A stretch of DNA of 64,000 nt from Rugosimonospora acidiphila (lineage in GTDB: Bacteria > Actinomycetota > Actinomycetes > Mycobacteriales > Micromonosporaceae), in contig NZ_BAABJQ010000003.1 in NCBI RefSeq assembly GCF_039543385.1, positions 372,001 to 436,000 on the forward strand, in the 5' to 3' direction. Made by a program: the position numbers and the translations under genes. Shown piece by piece: positions 53,604 through 62,386 of the stretch; the first letter of the stretch is position 1; each line of letters opens with the position of its first letter. The notes beneath the pieces were generated by a model. The model was given only the letters and a program-made list of their open reading frames with translations, did no database searches and was not told the DNA's origin.

Positions 53604-56600
53604 GTGGCGGTCGAGTTCCTGTCGGATCAACAGGCAGCCCAGTACGCGGCGTTCAACGGAGCGCCGTCACGTGCGGAGTTGGAGCGGTACTTCTTCCTGG
53701 ATGACTCGGATCTGGAGAAAGTGCAGGCCAAACGGCGTTCGCACAACCGGCTCGGGTTCGCGGTCCAGCTGACGAGCGTGCGCTACTTGGGCCGGTTCAT
53801 GCCGGACCCGCGGCAGGTGCCGGCGGAGGTGGCCGAGTACCTGGCCGAGCAGTTGGGCATCGCCGATCCGTCGTGCCTCAAGGAGTACGGCGAGCGGGAC
53901 GGGACGGCCCGTACGCACGCCGGGGAGATCCAGGAGGCCGGAGGCTGGCGTGACTTCGCCGAGGTGCGGGACGAACTGAGCGAGTGGCTGGACGCGCGGG
54001 CCTGGACGACCGGCGACGGCCCGAAGTCGCTGTTCGACGCGGCGGCTGGGTGGCTGCGTGAGCGCCGGGTGCTGCTGCCCGGGGCCAGCCGCCTGGCCCG
54101 GCTGGTGGGCACGATCCGGGAGGCGGCGAACAACCGGCTGTGGGACACCCTGTACGGCCTGCTGAGCACCGGCCAGCGGGCGGTGCTGGACTCGCTGTTG
54201 TCCGTTCCGCCGGGCGCCCGGGTGTCGGAGCTGGACCGGCTGCGCCGGGGGCCGGTGCGGATCTCCGGGCCTCAGATGAAGTGGGCGCTGGAGCGGGCGG
54301 AGGAGATTGCAGCCTTCGGGATGGGCGAGGTGGACGTGTCCGCGATACCGCCGCGACGGCTGGAGGAGCTGCCCCGGTACGGGATCGATGGCAAGGCGTC
54401 GCTGCTCAGGCGGCACGGCGACTCCCGGCGTCTGGCCACGCTGCTGGCCTCTGCCGTCTACCTGACGTCCCGGGCGGTCGATGACGCTCTGGACCTCCTG
54501 GAGGTGCTGATAGCGACGAAGCTGCTGGCCAGGGCGGAACGGGAGACGGCGAAGGAGAAGCTGAAGACCCTGCCGCGGGTGGAGCGGGCATCGGCGAAGC
54601 TGGCCGCCGCGTTCCAGATCGTGTTCGACAGCACCAGCGAGCAGGTCGACACCGACACCGGGGAGATCAGCCCGCCCGAGGTGGAGACGCTGGAGGCGAT
54701 GTGGGAGCGGATCGAGCAGGTGGTGCCCCGGCACGAGCTGGCGGCGGCGATCGCCGCGCTGTTCGAGCTGACTCCGCCGCTCGACTCGGACACGGACGAG
54801 GCATGGCGGGCCCAGCTGGTTACCCGGTTCGGCACCGTACGGCCGTTCCTGAAGCTCCTAGTGACGGTGGTCGACTTCGGCGCCACGCCGGAGGGCTTGC
54901 CGGTCTTGAAGGCGTTGAAGTCTCTGCCGGACCTGATGGGACGCAAGAAGGTCGGCCCGGCGGAGATCGACACCGGCCTGCTCACCGGGTCATGGCGGCG
55001 CCTGGTGCTGTCCGCGCCGCACCTGGAGCCGGGCACGGTTGACTGGAAGGCGTACGCATTCTGCGTGCTGGAGCAGGTGCACCGGATGCTGCGCAGCAAG
55101 CAGGTGTTCGCGAAGAACTCCTCCAAGTGGGGTGACCCGAGGGCGAAGCTGCTGGACGGGGAAGCGTGGGAGCAGGCCAAGCCGACCGTACTCGCCTCGC
55201 TCAACCTGCCCGCCGAGGCGGGTGAGCACCTGGCGGCGCGCGCCGCGCTGCTGGACGGCACCTACCGCGAGGTCGCCGCGCGGGTGCCGGCGAACTCCCA
55301 GATCGTGTTCGACGACCACGGCCGCCTGCACTTCGCCGCCCTGGAACCGGAGCCCGAACCTGCCTCTTTGCGCCATCTGCGCGAGGCAGTGGAGGCGATG
55401 CTGCCCCGTGTCGACCTGCCGGAGGCCCTGCTGGAGGTGTTCTCGTGGACCGGCGCCGACCAGGCGTTCACCTCGGTCACCGGCAGCGAAGCCCGGCTGA
55501 AGGACCTGCATGTGACGATCGCCGCGCTCCTGGTCGCGCACAGCTGCAACGTCGGCTACACCCCGGTCATCGGAGCCGCGGACGCGCTGAAGTACGGGCG
55601 CCTGTCCCATGTCGATCAGACGTATCTGCGGCTGGCGACGTACCGGGCCGCGAACGCCACGCTGATCGACTACCAGGCGGCCATCCCGCTCGCGCAGGCG
55701 TGGGGCGGCGGCCTGGTCGCCTCCGTGGACGGCATGCGGTTCATCGTCCCCGTGCCGAGCGTGTACGCGCGGCCGAACCCGAAGTACTTCGGGCGCCGGG
55801 GCGGGGCGACCTGGCTGAACATGATCAACGACCAGGCTGCGGAGCTGGGCGGGAAGGTGGTGGCCGGCACCCCGCGCGACTCGCTGTACGTACTGGACGT
55901 CCTCTACGACCGCGACGGCGGCAAGCGCCCCGAGATGATCATCACCGACACCGCCTCATACAGCGACATTGTCTTCGGCTTGCTGACCCTGGCGGGGTTC
56001 GCGTACGCGCCGCAGCTCGCTGACCTGCCGGATCAGAAGATGTGGCGCATCGGCCGCGCCGCCGACTACGGCGCCTTCCAGGACGCGGCCCGCGGCCGGG
56101 TCGACCTCGCCAGGATCGAACGCCACTGGGAGGACATCCTGCGGATCATCGGCTCCATCCACACCGACGCCGTGCACGCGTACGACGTGATCCGCATGCT
56201 GTCCCGCGACGGCCGCCCCACCCCGCTCGGCGACGCCATCGCCCACTACGGGCGGATCTCCAAGACCCTTCACATCCTGCGCCTGGCCGACGAGCCCGGC
56301 TACCGCCGGCAGATCAAGAGCCAGGCCAACCTCCAGGAGGGCCGCCACTCCCTCGCCCGGAAGATCTTCCACGGCAGGAGCGGGCAGCTCTACCAGCGCT
56401 ATCAGGACGGCATGGAAGACCAGATCGGCGCCCTGGGTCTGGTCCTCAACGCCCTCGTGCTGTTCAACACACGGTACATGGACGCCGCAGTGAACCAGCT
56501 GCGCGCGGATGGCTTCGACGTCCGTGACGAAGACGTGGCCCGCCTCTCGCCGTTCGTGCGGCACCACATCAACATGCTCGGCCGGTACTCCTTCCACCTG

Positions 56601-56660
56601 CCCGATATGCCTGGCGGCATGCGACCCCTGCGCGACCCGGACGCCGCCGAGGAGGCTTGA
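53604..56660 (+). CDS. tnpA: Tn3-family transposase TnpA
   Basis: TnpA carries out replicative transposition through a cointegrate. The 1018-residue protein has the N-terminal DUF4158 region (RAELERYFFLDDSDLEKVQA, HNRLGFAVQL) and the C-terminal DDE catalytic domain: Asp in GGLVASVDGMRFIVPV, Asp in MIITDTASYSDIVFGLL and Glu in NLQEGRHSLARKIFHG. The length is normal and there is no stop or frameshift. It starts at GTG with GAAGGA upstream, about 80 bases inside the left end. Confidence 0.96.
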   Translation: MAVEFLSDQQAAQYAAFNGAPSRAELERYFFLDDSDLEKVQAKRRSHNRLGFAVQLTSVRYLGRFMPDPRQVPAEVAEYLAEQLGIADPSCLKEYGERDGTARTHAGEIQEAGGWRDFAEVRDELSEWLDARAWTTGDGPKSLFDAAAGWLRERRVLLPGASRLARLVGTIREAANNRLWDTLYGLLSTGQRAVLDSLLSVPPGARVSELDRLRRGPVRISGPQMKWALERAEEIAAFGMGEVDVSAIPPRRLEELPRYGIDGKASLLRRHGDSRRLATLLASAVYLTSRAVDDALDLLEVLIATKLLARAERETAKEKLKTLPRVERASAKLAAAFQIVFDSTSEQVDTDTGEISPPEVETLEAMWERIEQVVPRHELAAAIAALFELTPPLDSDTDEAWRAQLVTRFGTVRPFLKLLVTVVDFGATPEGLPVLKALKSLPDLMGRKKVGPAEIDTGLLTGSWRRLVLSAPHLEPGTVDWKAYAFCVLEQVHRMLRSKQVFAKNSSKWGDPRAKLLDGEAWEQAKPTVLASLNLPAEAGEHLAARAALLDGTYREVAARVPANSQIVFDDHGRLHFAALEPEPEPASLRHLREAVEAMLPRVDLPEALLEVFSWTGADQAFTSVTGSEARLKDLHVTIAALLVAHSCNVGYTPVIGAADALKYGRLSHVDQTYLRLATYRAANATLIDYQAAIPLAQAWGGGLVASVDGMRFIVPVPSVYARPNPKYFGRRGGATWLNMINDQAAELGGKVVAGTPRDSLYVLDVLYDRDGGKRPEMIITDTASYSDIVFGLLTLAGFAYAPQLADLPDQKMWRIGRAADYGAFQDAARGRVDLARIERHWEDILRIIGSIHTDAVHAYDVIRMLSRDGRPTPLGDAIAHYGRISKTLHILRLADEPGYRRQIKSQANLQEGRHSLARKIFHGRSGQLYQRYQDGMEDQIGALGLVLNALVLFNTRYMDAAVNQLRADGFDVRDEDVARLSPFVRHHINMLGRYSFHLPDMPGGMRPLRDPDAAEEA

Positions 56661-56732
56661 TGAGGCTCTACTGCAACGGTTCCGCAGTTGGCGGGTCCGG
56701 CTCGCCAGGTGGGCAGCAGGCGCGTCTCCGGC

Positions 56733-57533
56733 TCATGCCTGCATGCCGCCGTCAACCGGGAGTACCGTCCCGGTCACGTAGGAGGCGCGGTCGCTCAGGA
56801 GCCAGGCGGCGGCCTGGGCGATCTCGTCAGGGTCGGCCGCACGGCGTAGCGGGGTGCGCGCGTTGAGCTGGTCGATGACGCCGGGTGAGCGGTCGTTCCA
56901 TGCACGCACCATCTCGGTCAGGGTGGTGCCGGGAGCGATGGCGTTGACGCGGATGCCCTCCGGGCCGTAGGTGATGGCGGCCGACTCGGTGAGGCTGTTG
57001 ACCGCCCGTTTCATCGCACCGTAGGCGGGCAGCATGGGGTTGCCCATCAGGCTGCCGACGGACGAGTTGTTGACGATCGCACCCGTGCCGGCGGTGGCTC
57101 GGATGGCGGCGACCTCGGCGGACATGGCCAGCCACGGACCCTTGAGGTTCACGGCGTAGACGTGGTCGAAATCCGCCTCGGGCACTTGGTCCATCGGGGC
57201 TGGGGGCACGCTGGTCGCTGCGTTGTTGAAGGCGACGTCGAGCCGGCCGTACAGGTCGACGGTGCGGTCGACGGCGGCACGGACACTGGCCCCGTCGGCC
57301 AGGTCACATACCGCGTACTCGGCGGTGCCGCCGGCCGCCCGGATTTCCTCGGTCGCCGCCTTGAGCTGGTCCTGCGTGCGGGCGGCAAGCAGTACCCGGG
57401 CGCCCTCACGGGCGAACAGGCGCGCCGCGGCGGCGCCGATACCGCGACCGGCACCGGTGATGAAGGCAACTTTGCCGGCCAGCAGGCCCACGGCGGCTGG
57501 GGTGGAGGTGTCGGTGGTCTGTGCGTTGTTCAT
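56733..57533 (-). CDS. Short-chain dehydrogenase/reductase, transposon passenger
   Basis: The 266-residue SDR has TGAGRGIGAAAARLFAREG, the NNAAT motif, the active-site Ser in IVNNSSVGSLMGN and YGAMK (Tyr-x3-Lys), and ends in VLPVDGGMQA. This is a classical SDR. The Arg after the NAD motif (AARTQDQ) suggests NADP preference. It is divergent from an XRE regulator inside the transposon, with an 18-bp palindrome between them. The substrate is unknown; it may confer detoxification on the host. Confidence 0.9.
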   Translation of the reverse strand: MNNAQTTDTSTPAAVGLLAGKVAFITGAGRGIGAAAARLFAREGARVLLAARTQDQLKAATEEIRAAGGTAEYAVCDLADGASVRAAVDRTVDLYGRLDVAFNNAATSVPPAPMDQVPEADFDHVYAVNLKGPWLAMSAEVAAIRATAGTGAIVNNSSVGSLMGNPMLPAYGAMKRAVNSLTESAAITYGPEGIRVNAIAPGTTLTEMVRAWNDRSPGVIDQLNARTPLRRAADPDEIAQAAAWLLSDRASYVTGTVLPVDGGMQA

Positions 57534-57553
57534 GGCAGCGAGCCTGCGTCCGG

Positions 57554-57600
57554 CCGCGGAGCTGATCCAGGCACCAGCGGTACCTGGATCAGCTCCGCGG
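57554..57600. promoter_or_regulatory. 18-bp perfect inverted repeat between the passenger SDR and XRE genes
   Basis: CCGCGGAGCTGATCCAGG at 57554-57571 and its exact complement at 57583-57600 enclose 11 bases. It spans the divergent promoter region, 21 bases from each start codon. It is the probable operator of the XRE regulator. Confidence 0.7.
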
Positions 57601-57621
57601 CACCAGCGCACACTGGGTGGC

Positions 57622-58473
57622 GTGGACAGACGAGAGCTGGCTGGCTTCCTGCTCAGCAGGCGTGAGCGCATCACCCCTGCCGACGTGGGTCTGCCCGCCG
57701 GGCCGCGCCGCCGTACCCCGGGGCTGCGGCGCGAGGAAGTGGCGCAGCTGGCGTTCATCTCGACCGAGTACTACACCCGGCTGGAGCAGGCACGGGGCCC
57801 GCGCCCGTCGCGCGAGGTGCTTGCCGGTCTGGCCCGGGCCCTGCGCCTGTCGGACGCCGAGCGCGACCACCTGCACTATCTCGCCGGCGCCCCGCCCGGT
57901 CCGCCGGCCGGGCCCTCACGTGAAGTGCGGCAGAGCATCCTCGACCTGCTGCGGCGGCTGCCGCACGCCGCGGCGATCGTGCTGTCCGCGACCTACGAGG
58001 TGATCGCCTGGAACGACCTGGCGGCAGCTCTCCTGGAGGACTTCTCCGCTCTGTCCCGGCACGAGCGCAACCTCGTGCGCCGTGCCTTTCTCGCACCGCA
58101 ATCGCGGGAGCGGCTGCTGTACGACCCGTCCGACGCGGAGGCGTTTGCCCGCGCCGCGGCCCGGCACCTGCGTGTCACCGCCGCCCGCTACCCCGAAGAT
58201 CCCGAGGTAGCCACGCTGGTGGATGACCTCCTCGTCGGCAGCGCGGAGTTCGCCCGGCTGTGGACCGCCCACGACATACTCGCCGAGCCCACTCTGCACA
58301 AGACCGTCCACCACCCGCTGATCGGCCCCATCACCGTTAACTGCGATGTCCTCGACATCACCGACCGAGACCAACAAGTCGTGATCTACACGGCCGAGCC
58401 CGGTTCTCCCGCAGAGGAGGCGCTACGGCTACTGTCGGTGATCGGCACGCAGCGTATGGACGTGCCCGGTTGA
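57622..58473 (+). CDS. XRE-family regulator with MmyB-like ligand-binding domain, transposon passenger
   Basis: The 283-residue protein has the helix-turn-helix RTPGLRREEVAQLAFISTEY, then YTRLEQARGPRPSREVLAGL, and the MmyB-like PAS domain (IVLSATYEVIAWNDLAAALL ... ITVNCDVLDITDRDQQVVIY). Such regulators commonly control a divergent SDR gene. A GTG start at 57622 is used. The pair travels with the transposon and may sense a fatty or aromatic ligand. Confidence 0.9.
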   Translation: MDRRELAGFLLSRRERITPADVGLPAGPRRRTPGLRREEVAQLAFISTEYYTRLEQARGPRPSREVLAGLARALRLSDAERDHLHYLAGAPPGPPAGPSREVRQSILDLLRRLPHAAAIVLSATYEVIAWNDLAAALLEDFSALSRHERNLVRRAFLAPQSRERLLYDPSDAEAFARAAARHLRVTAARYPEDPEVATLVDDLLVGSAEFARLWTAHDILAEPTLHKTVHHPLIGPITVNCDVLDITDRDQQVVIYTAEPGSPAEEALRLLSVIGTQRMDVPG

Positions 58474-58614
58474 GTCGAGCCGGGTGGCAGTCCGGTCACG
58501 TACGGCACCCGCCATTCAGGACGCGTCCGATTCGACCCAGCTGCCGCTCAATGTGCATCGGCCCCTGCGCCACGCTTGCGTCGGGGCGGCCGAGCAACAG
58601 CGAGCGAGAGACCC

Positions 58615-59592
58615 TCAGCGCCTGCTGTCGCCGGGGGCGAGCAGGCGGGTAACCTCAGCGATCGCCTCCGCAGAGGGCTTGAAGTAGCGGCGGACGTTCT
58701 CCGGCTTCTTGTGCCTCGACTTGGCCATCAGCATCAGCAGTGACGCGCCCTGCTCACCGAGGTGGGTCAGGGCGGAATGGCGGTACTCGTGGAGATCCCA
58801 GCCGGTGCCCGGCCCACGAATGGCGGTGTGCTCGTCCAGCAGGGCACGGGCCTGGCCGTAGGAGAGCCGTGCCAAGCCGGTATCCGGGCAGACGTCCGGC
58901 AGGCTGACGACCTTGCCGGGCCCTGGGCGTCGGTGGGTGACGAACACCGGCCCGCGCGTGCGGCCGCGCAGCAGGCGCGGCAGGAGCCGGGCGGTGCCCG
59001 CATCCCAGTACACAGTCTCCAACACGTAGTCCTCACGCGCCTGGCCGCGGCGGCGGGCCTTGGTGCGAGCGCCCTTGGCCTTGACGGGACAGCGGCGACC
59101 GGCGAGGTCCAGGTCCTCGATGTTGACGCCCAGGATCTCCTCGGTCCGCGCGGCGGTCTCGTAGAGCATCCGCCACAGCGCCTTCTCCCGCAGGTGCACC
59201 TTCCGGCGGGCGATCAGCCGGTCGATCGCCATCTTTGACCGAACCGGGGTCTCGGAGTCCGGCACGGCCAGCCGCTTTGCCCAAGCCGGCACCGCAGGTC
59301 CCTCGTAGCCACGATCCCGGCACCAGCCGAGCCAGGACAGCACCGCCGCCCGACGGGTGTTCCAGGTGTTGACCGCCGCGGTGCCCCACAGCAGTTCCAG
59401 GGCCTCACCGATCTCGTCGTCCGCCACGGTCGCCAGCGGACGGGTCTCACCGAGGCGTTCGGCGGTCTTGCCGACCCCGATCCCGTAGTTCCGGACTGTG
59501 TTCGGGTTGCCGAGCGAGTCAAGGAACACGTCCGCCGCAGCCCGGACGGTCAACGCCTTCCCCGCTGGCAGCTGCACGACGGTGGGCACCAC
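58615..59592 (-). CDS. tnpI: TnpI-like tyrosine recombinase (cointegrate resolution)
   Basis: The 325-residue tyrosine recombinase has Arg in MLYETAARTEEILGVNIEDL, basic KAKGARTKARRRGQARED, His-x-x-Arg in DLHEYRHSALTHLGEQGASL, His in SRHKKPENVRRYF and the nucleophile tyrosine in RRYF. Most Tn3 elements use a serine resolvase; tyrosine types occur in Tn4430 and Tn5401. It begins at GTG next to a four-motif site and the right terminus, as expected for a resolvase regulated from its own site. Confidence 0.9.
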   Translation of the reverse strand: MVPTVVQLPAGKALTVRAAADVFLDSLGNPNTVRNYGIGVGKTAERLGETRPLATVADDEIGEALELLWGTAAVNTWNTRRAAVLSWLGWCRDRGYEGPAVPAWAKRLAVPDSETPVRSKMAIDRLIARRKVHLREKALWRMLYETAARTEEILGVNIEDLDLAGRRCPVKAKGARTKARRRGQAREDYVLETVYWDAGTARLLPRLLRGRTRGPVFVTHRRPGPGKVVSLPDVCPDTGLARLSYGQARALLDEHTAIRGPGTGWDLHEYRHSALTHLGEQGASLLMLMAKSRHKKPENVRRYFKPSAEAIAEVTRLLAPGDSRR

Positions 59593-59602
59593 TTCCCCCT
59601 TG

Positions 59603-59695
59603 CCGCAGATAACAGGGCCACTTCACGCAGCGACCAGAGAACGTCACCGCAGGTGACGCATCAAGCTACCGCAGATATTGGAGTGTTATCTGTGG
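59603..59695. other. Candidate recombination/resolution site for the TnpI-like recombinase
   Basis: Two direct copies, CCGCAGATAAC (59603) and CCGCAGGTGAC (59647), precede an inverted pair: CCGCAGATA (59669-59677) and, on the other strand, CCACAGATAAC (59685-59695). Two accessory direct motifs beside an inverted core repeat the DR1-DR2/IR1-IR2 organisation described for the Tn4430 IRS. It lies 11 bases upstream of the recombinase start codon. Confidence 0.65.
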
Positions 59696-59751
59696 GACGG
59701 CTTCAGACGGGTCGGGCCGCCGCCGCTCCGTCAGCCGCCCACCAGGGCCGA

Positions 59752-59795
59752 CGAGGGCTTAGCGCACGATCTGACACGGATGTTCCTCAACCCCC
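59752..59795 (-). repeat. Right terminal inverted repeat of the Tn3 transposon
   Basis: Reads CGAGGGCTTAGCGCAC ... GTTCCTCAACCCCC on the plus strand, the complement of the left end with two differences. Confidence 0.88.
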
Positions 59796-59854
59796 TGGTC
59801 CGCCGCAGCGCAATCAGGTCACGGTCGACGTCGTCCAGGAAACGGCAGCAGATC
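59796..59854. repeat. 59-bp direct repeat abutting the right end of the Tn3 transposon
   Basis: Identical to 53419-53477. It begins directly after the last C of the right inverted repeat. The following bases to about 60200 continue without a supportable gene. Confidence 0.9.
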
Positions 59855-60179
59855 CCTCCACGGACACGTGAAGCAGCAAACCGCGTTGCTCCGCCGTGGC
59901 CCACTCTTCGGCGTCAGCGCGGTGGCGCTCACGCCGCTGCGCCCGGGTGGCGCGACGCAGCCTGTCGGACGCGGCTGCGGAGGGCGCAGCACCATGCGTT
60001 GAGCCAACACAGCCCCACCGGTACCCCGAGGTGTCGCGTCGCGCGTCCGTGAAGGATAACGGACATTATCTAACACGCGTGAGGGATCCTTAATGCAATT
60101 ACACGCGAACGTATTTGATTACGGAATAGGCATAATTCTTATTTCTCCACGCCGACGGTCGAGGTGGGGGCGGCTCAGG

Positions 60180-60312
60180 GCCGCCGGGTGTGAGTAGTTG
60201 CGGTTGCCCGGGGACAGGTCCAACGGCTTGGCGATCGAGGTGATTGAGCGGCCCGGGTCAGGCAGCAGGTCGCGGGTGGTGCGGACGATCACCTTGCGCA
60301 GGAGGCCTCGCG
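60180..60312 (-). pseudogene. Possible C-terminal helix-turn-helix relic of a serine recombinase
   Basis: On the minus strand the frame gives VIVRTTRDLLPDPGRSITSI, then AKPLDLSPGNRNYSHP, which resembles the Hin-like helix-turn-helix tail (GRSITxIAKxLGVSPGTLYNHIP) of actinobacterial serine recombinases. The catalytic part is missing. AT-rich sequence lies between it and the transposon flank at 60060-60140. Confidence 0.4.
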
Positions 60313-60355
60313 CGCCGGACGGCGGGTTCCGGAAGCCCGCGCGAACCCCCCTTGC

Positions 60356-60383
60356 GCAATGGTCAAGAATCGTTGACCATTGC
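60356..60383. promoter_or_regulatory. 11-bp perfect inverted repeat, candidate ArsR operator
   Basis: GCAATGGTCAA at 60356-60366 and its exact complement at 60373-60383 enclose GAATCG, ending 4 bases before the ATG at 60388. The position implies control of the promoter and a short or absent leader. Confidence 0.7.
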
Positions 60384-60387
60384 TCGC

Positions 60388-60927
60388 ATGCCTATCGATG
60401 AACGTCCCGAGACGTTTCACGTCACCACCGACGAGCAGCTACGCGCCGTCTCCAATCTGACGCGTCACCGGATCATGGCCGTGCTCCGCTTCGAGCCGGC
60501 GACGATTACGCAGATCGCCGAGCGGGTCGGCCTCGCGAAAGGGAGCTCCAGCTATCACGTGCGGCTGCTCGAACGGGCCGGCCTGGTGACGGTGGTGCGG
60601 ACGCGGAAGGTGCGGGGGGTCACCGAGCGGTACTACGCGATGGCCGCGCGGGCGATCGTGCTGCCGGATCCGGGGGCGGGGCAGCCCGACGTGCTGATGC
60701 GGCATGCGGTGGCGGACCTGGAGGCAGCGCCGGTGGATGGCGAGCGGCACGTACAGCTGGCGCATCTGCGGCTCACCGAGGAGCAGTTCGCGGAGCTGGG
60801 GGCGCGGCTGGAGGCACTGGCGGACGAGTACCGGGAGCTGTCCGATCCATCGCTGCCGGACGCGTCGCTCGCCTTCGCGCTGTTCCGGCCGGCGCCGCGC
60901 GAGCAGGCCGAGGGAGACTCCCAATGA
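60388..60927 (+). CDS. ArsR-family winged-helix regulator of an efflux pump
   Basis: The 179-residue protein has the ArsR/HTH_20 fold: LRAVSNLTRHRIMAVLRFEP, then ITQIAERVGLAKGSSSYHVR, then LLERAGLVTVVRTRKVRGVT. No cysteine or histidine metal motif is seen, so an organic ligand is likely. It overlaps the MFS gene by ATGA and sits directly behind a palindrome. The G/C-ending codon bias here is slightly weaker than in the core genes. ArsR-MFS pairs of this type are common in actinomycetes. Confidence 0.88.
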   Translation: MPIDERPETFHVTTDEQLRAVSNLTRHRIMAVLRFEPATITQIAERVGLAKGSSSYHVRLLERAGLVTVVRTRKVRGVTERYYAMAARAIVLPDPGAGQPDVLMRHAVADLEAAPVDGERHVQLAHLRLTEEQFAELGARLEALADEYRELSDPSLPDASLAFALFRPAPREQAEGDSQ

Positions 60928-62219
60928 CCCTGGATGCCAGGAAGCTGCCGACTGGGTTCGGACGACTGTGGACCGCGCAGACGGTGTCCTCGCTCGGCGA
61001 CGGGGTGACACAGGCCGCGCTGCCACTGCTCGCGTTGACGCTAACTCGCAATCCGATGGCACTCGCCGTCGTCACGGCCGCCGGGACGCTGCCGTGGCTG
61101 CTCTTCGGGGTGCTGGGCGGTGCGCTGGTGGACCGCTGGGACCGCCGGCGCACCATGTGGGTCGCCGACGTGGCGCGTGCGGTGCTGCTCGCGATACCCG
61201 CGGCGGCCGCCGCGCTCGACGTGCTCAGCATTCCGCTGCTCGCGGCCGTCGCCTTCGTCCTCGGCCTCGGCGGACTCTTCTTCGACACGGCCGCCACGGC
61301 CTATCTGCCGGAGCTGCTCCGCCGCGACCCGGCCCTCCTGGAGCGTGCCAACTCCCGCCTACGCGGCGCCCAGACCGCCATGTCCGGCTTCGCGGGGCCG
61401 CCCGCGGGCAGTGCGCTGCTCGCGCTCGGGCGGGCGGTTCCGCTGCTCGCCGACGCGGTGTCGTTCACCCTCTCCGCACTGCTGGTACGGTCGCTTCCCG
61501 CCGAGCCCCGGCCCGCACCGGAGGCCCGCGAGTCGCTGCTTCGGCAGGCACGAGCCGGGGCCTCGTACGTCTTCCGGGACCGACTGCTGCTCGGGCTGGC
61601 GCTGCGCCCGGCGGTCGGGAACATCGCCTTCCTCGCCGTGGAGACCGTCCTCGCTCTCTTCGCGCACGACCGTCTCGGCATCGCCACCTACGGCTACGGT
61701 CTGCTCCTCACGGCGGACGCCACCGGCGGCCTGCTCGGCGCAGGAATCGCCTCCTACCTTGGCCGACGACTCGGCACCGGCACCGCGCTGACCTGCACGG
61801 CCGCGGTCGAGGGGCTGGCCATTCTGGGGCTTGCCGCCGCCCCGAATCCGTACGTGGCCGGGCTCGCGCTCGCCGTCTGCGGGGCCGGCATGGGCGCCAC
61901 GATGGTGCTCGGGCCCTCCCTCCGCCAGGCGATCGTGCCGCCCCACCTGATGGGCCGGGTCGCCTCCACCTCCCGCATGCTCGCCATGTGCGCCGCCCCG
62001 TTCGGCGCCTTCCTCGGTGGCTGGCTTGCCACCACCTACGACATCCGCACCCCGCTCTACGCCGCCGCCGGCCTCCTCCTGGCCATGACCGCCGTCACCG
62101 CGACCATGACCAGCAACCACCGGGTCGAGGCGGCGCTGCGTGCTGCCGCCTCGACCGTCGGTCCTGAGCTGGCGGAATCCGAAGATTCCGTTCAGGAGCG
62201 TGTACTCGACTTGGCGTGA
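60924..62219 (+). CDS. MFS efflux transporter (EntS-like)
   Basis: The 431-residue major facilitator has 12 hydrophobic helices, WTAQTVSSLGDGVTQAALPL at helix 1, the loop motif GGALVDRWDRRRTMWVADVA between helices 2 and 3 and PELLRRDPALLERANSRLRG, a layout shared by EntS and other drug or siderophore exporters. It is translationally coupled to the ArsR regulator. Although related transporters export siderophores, nothing ties it to the siderophore operon 19 kb away. Confidence 0.88.
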   Translation: MTLDARKLPTGFGRLWTAQTVSSLGDGVTQAALPLLALTLTRNPMALAVVTAAGTLPWLLFGVLGGALVDRWDRRRTMWVADVARAVLLAIPAAAAALDVLSIPLLAAVAFVLGLGGLFFDTAATAYLPELLRRDPALLERANSRLRGAQTAMSGFAGPPAGSALLALGRAVPLLADAVSFTLSALLVRSLPAEPRPAPEARESLLRQARAGASYVFRDRLLLGLALRPAVGNIAFLAVETVLALFAHDRLGIATYGYGLLLTADATGGLLGAGIASYLGRRLGTGTALTCTAAVEGLAILGLAAAPNPYVAGLALAVCGAGMGATMVLGPSLRQAIVPPHLMGRVASTSRMLAMCAAPFGAFLGGWLATTYDIRTPLYAAAGLLLAMTAVTATMTSNHRVEAALRAAASTVGPELAESEDSVQERVLDLA

Positions 62220-62386
62220 CGCTTTCGCGACAGCGGAAGGCGTCACGAAAGTTCGGCCGGGTAGGGCTGCGCGAGGTCGTCGAGCCTGCGCTGAGCGCGG
62301 CTCGGCGTCCGGTCGCGGGCCCTGGCCACCGGCGCGACCGGACCGTAGGCGGCGAGCCACACGGGTGCGGCCGGTGGCACGGCACG

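Larger units (their letters stand above)
53478..59795. mobile_element. Complete Tn3-family transposon with TnpI-type recombinase and SDR/XRE passengers
   Basis: The element is 6,318 bp. Its 44-bp termini begin GGGGGTTGAGGAAC and contain GTGCGCTAAG, the typical Tn3 GGGG...TAAG layout, and match in 42 of 44 positions. Inside are TnpA (53604-56660, +), an SDR enzyme (56733-57533, -), an XRE regulator (57622-58473, +), a tyrosine recombinase (58615-59592, -) and a recombination site (59603-59695). All genes appear intact, so it may be mobile. It replaces no core gene: the target was a dead Tn3 transposase. Confidence 0.88.
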
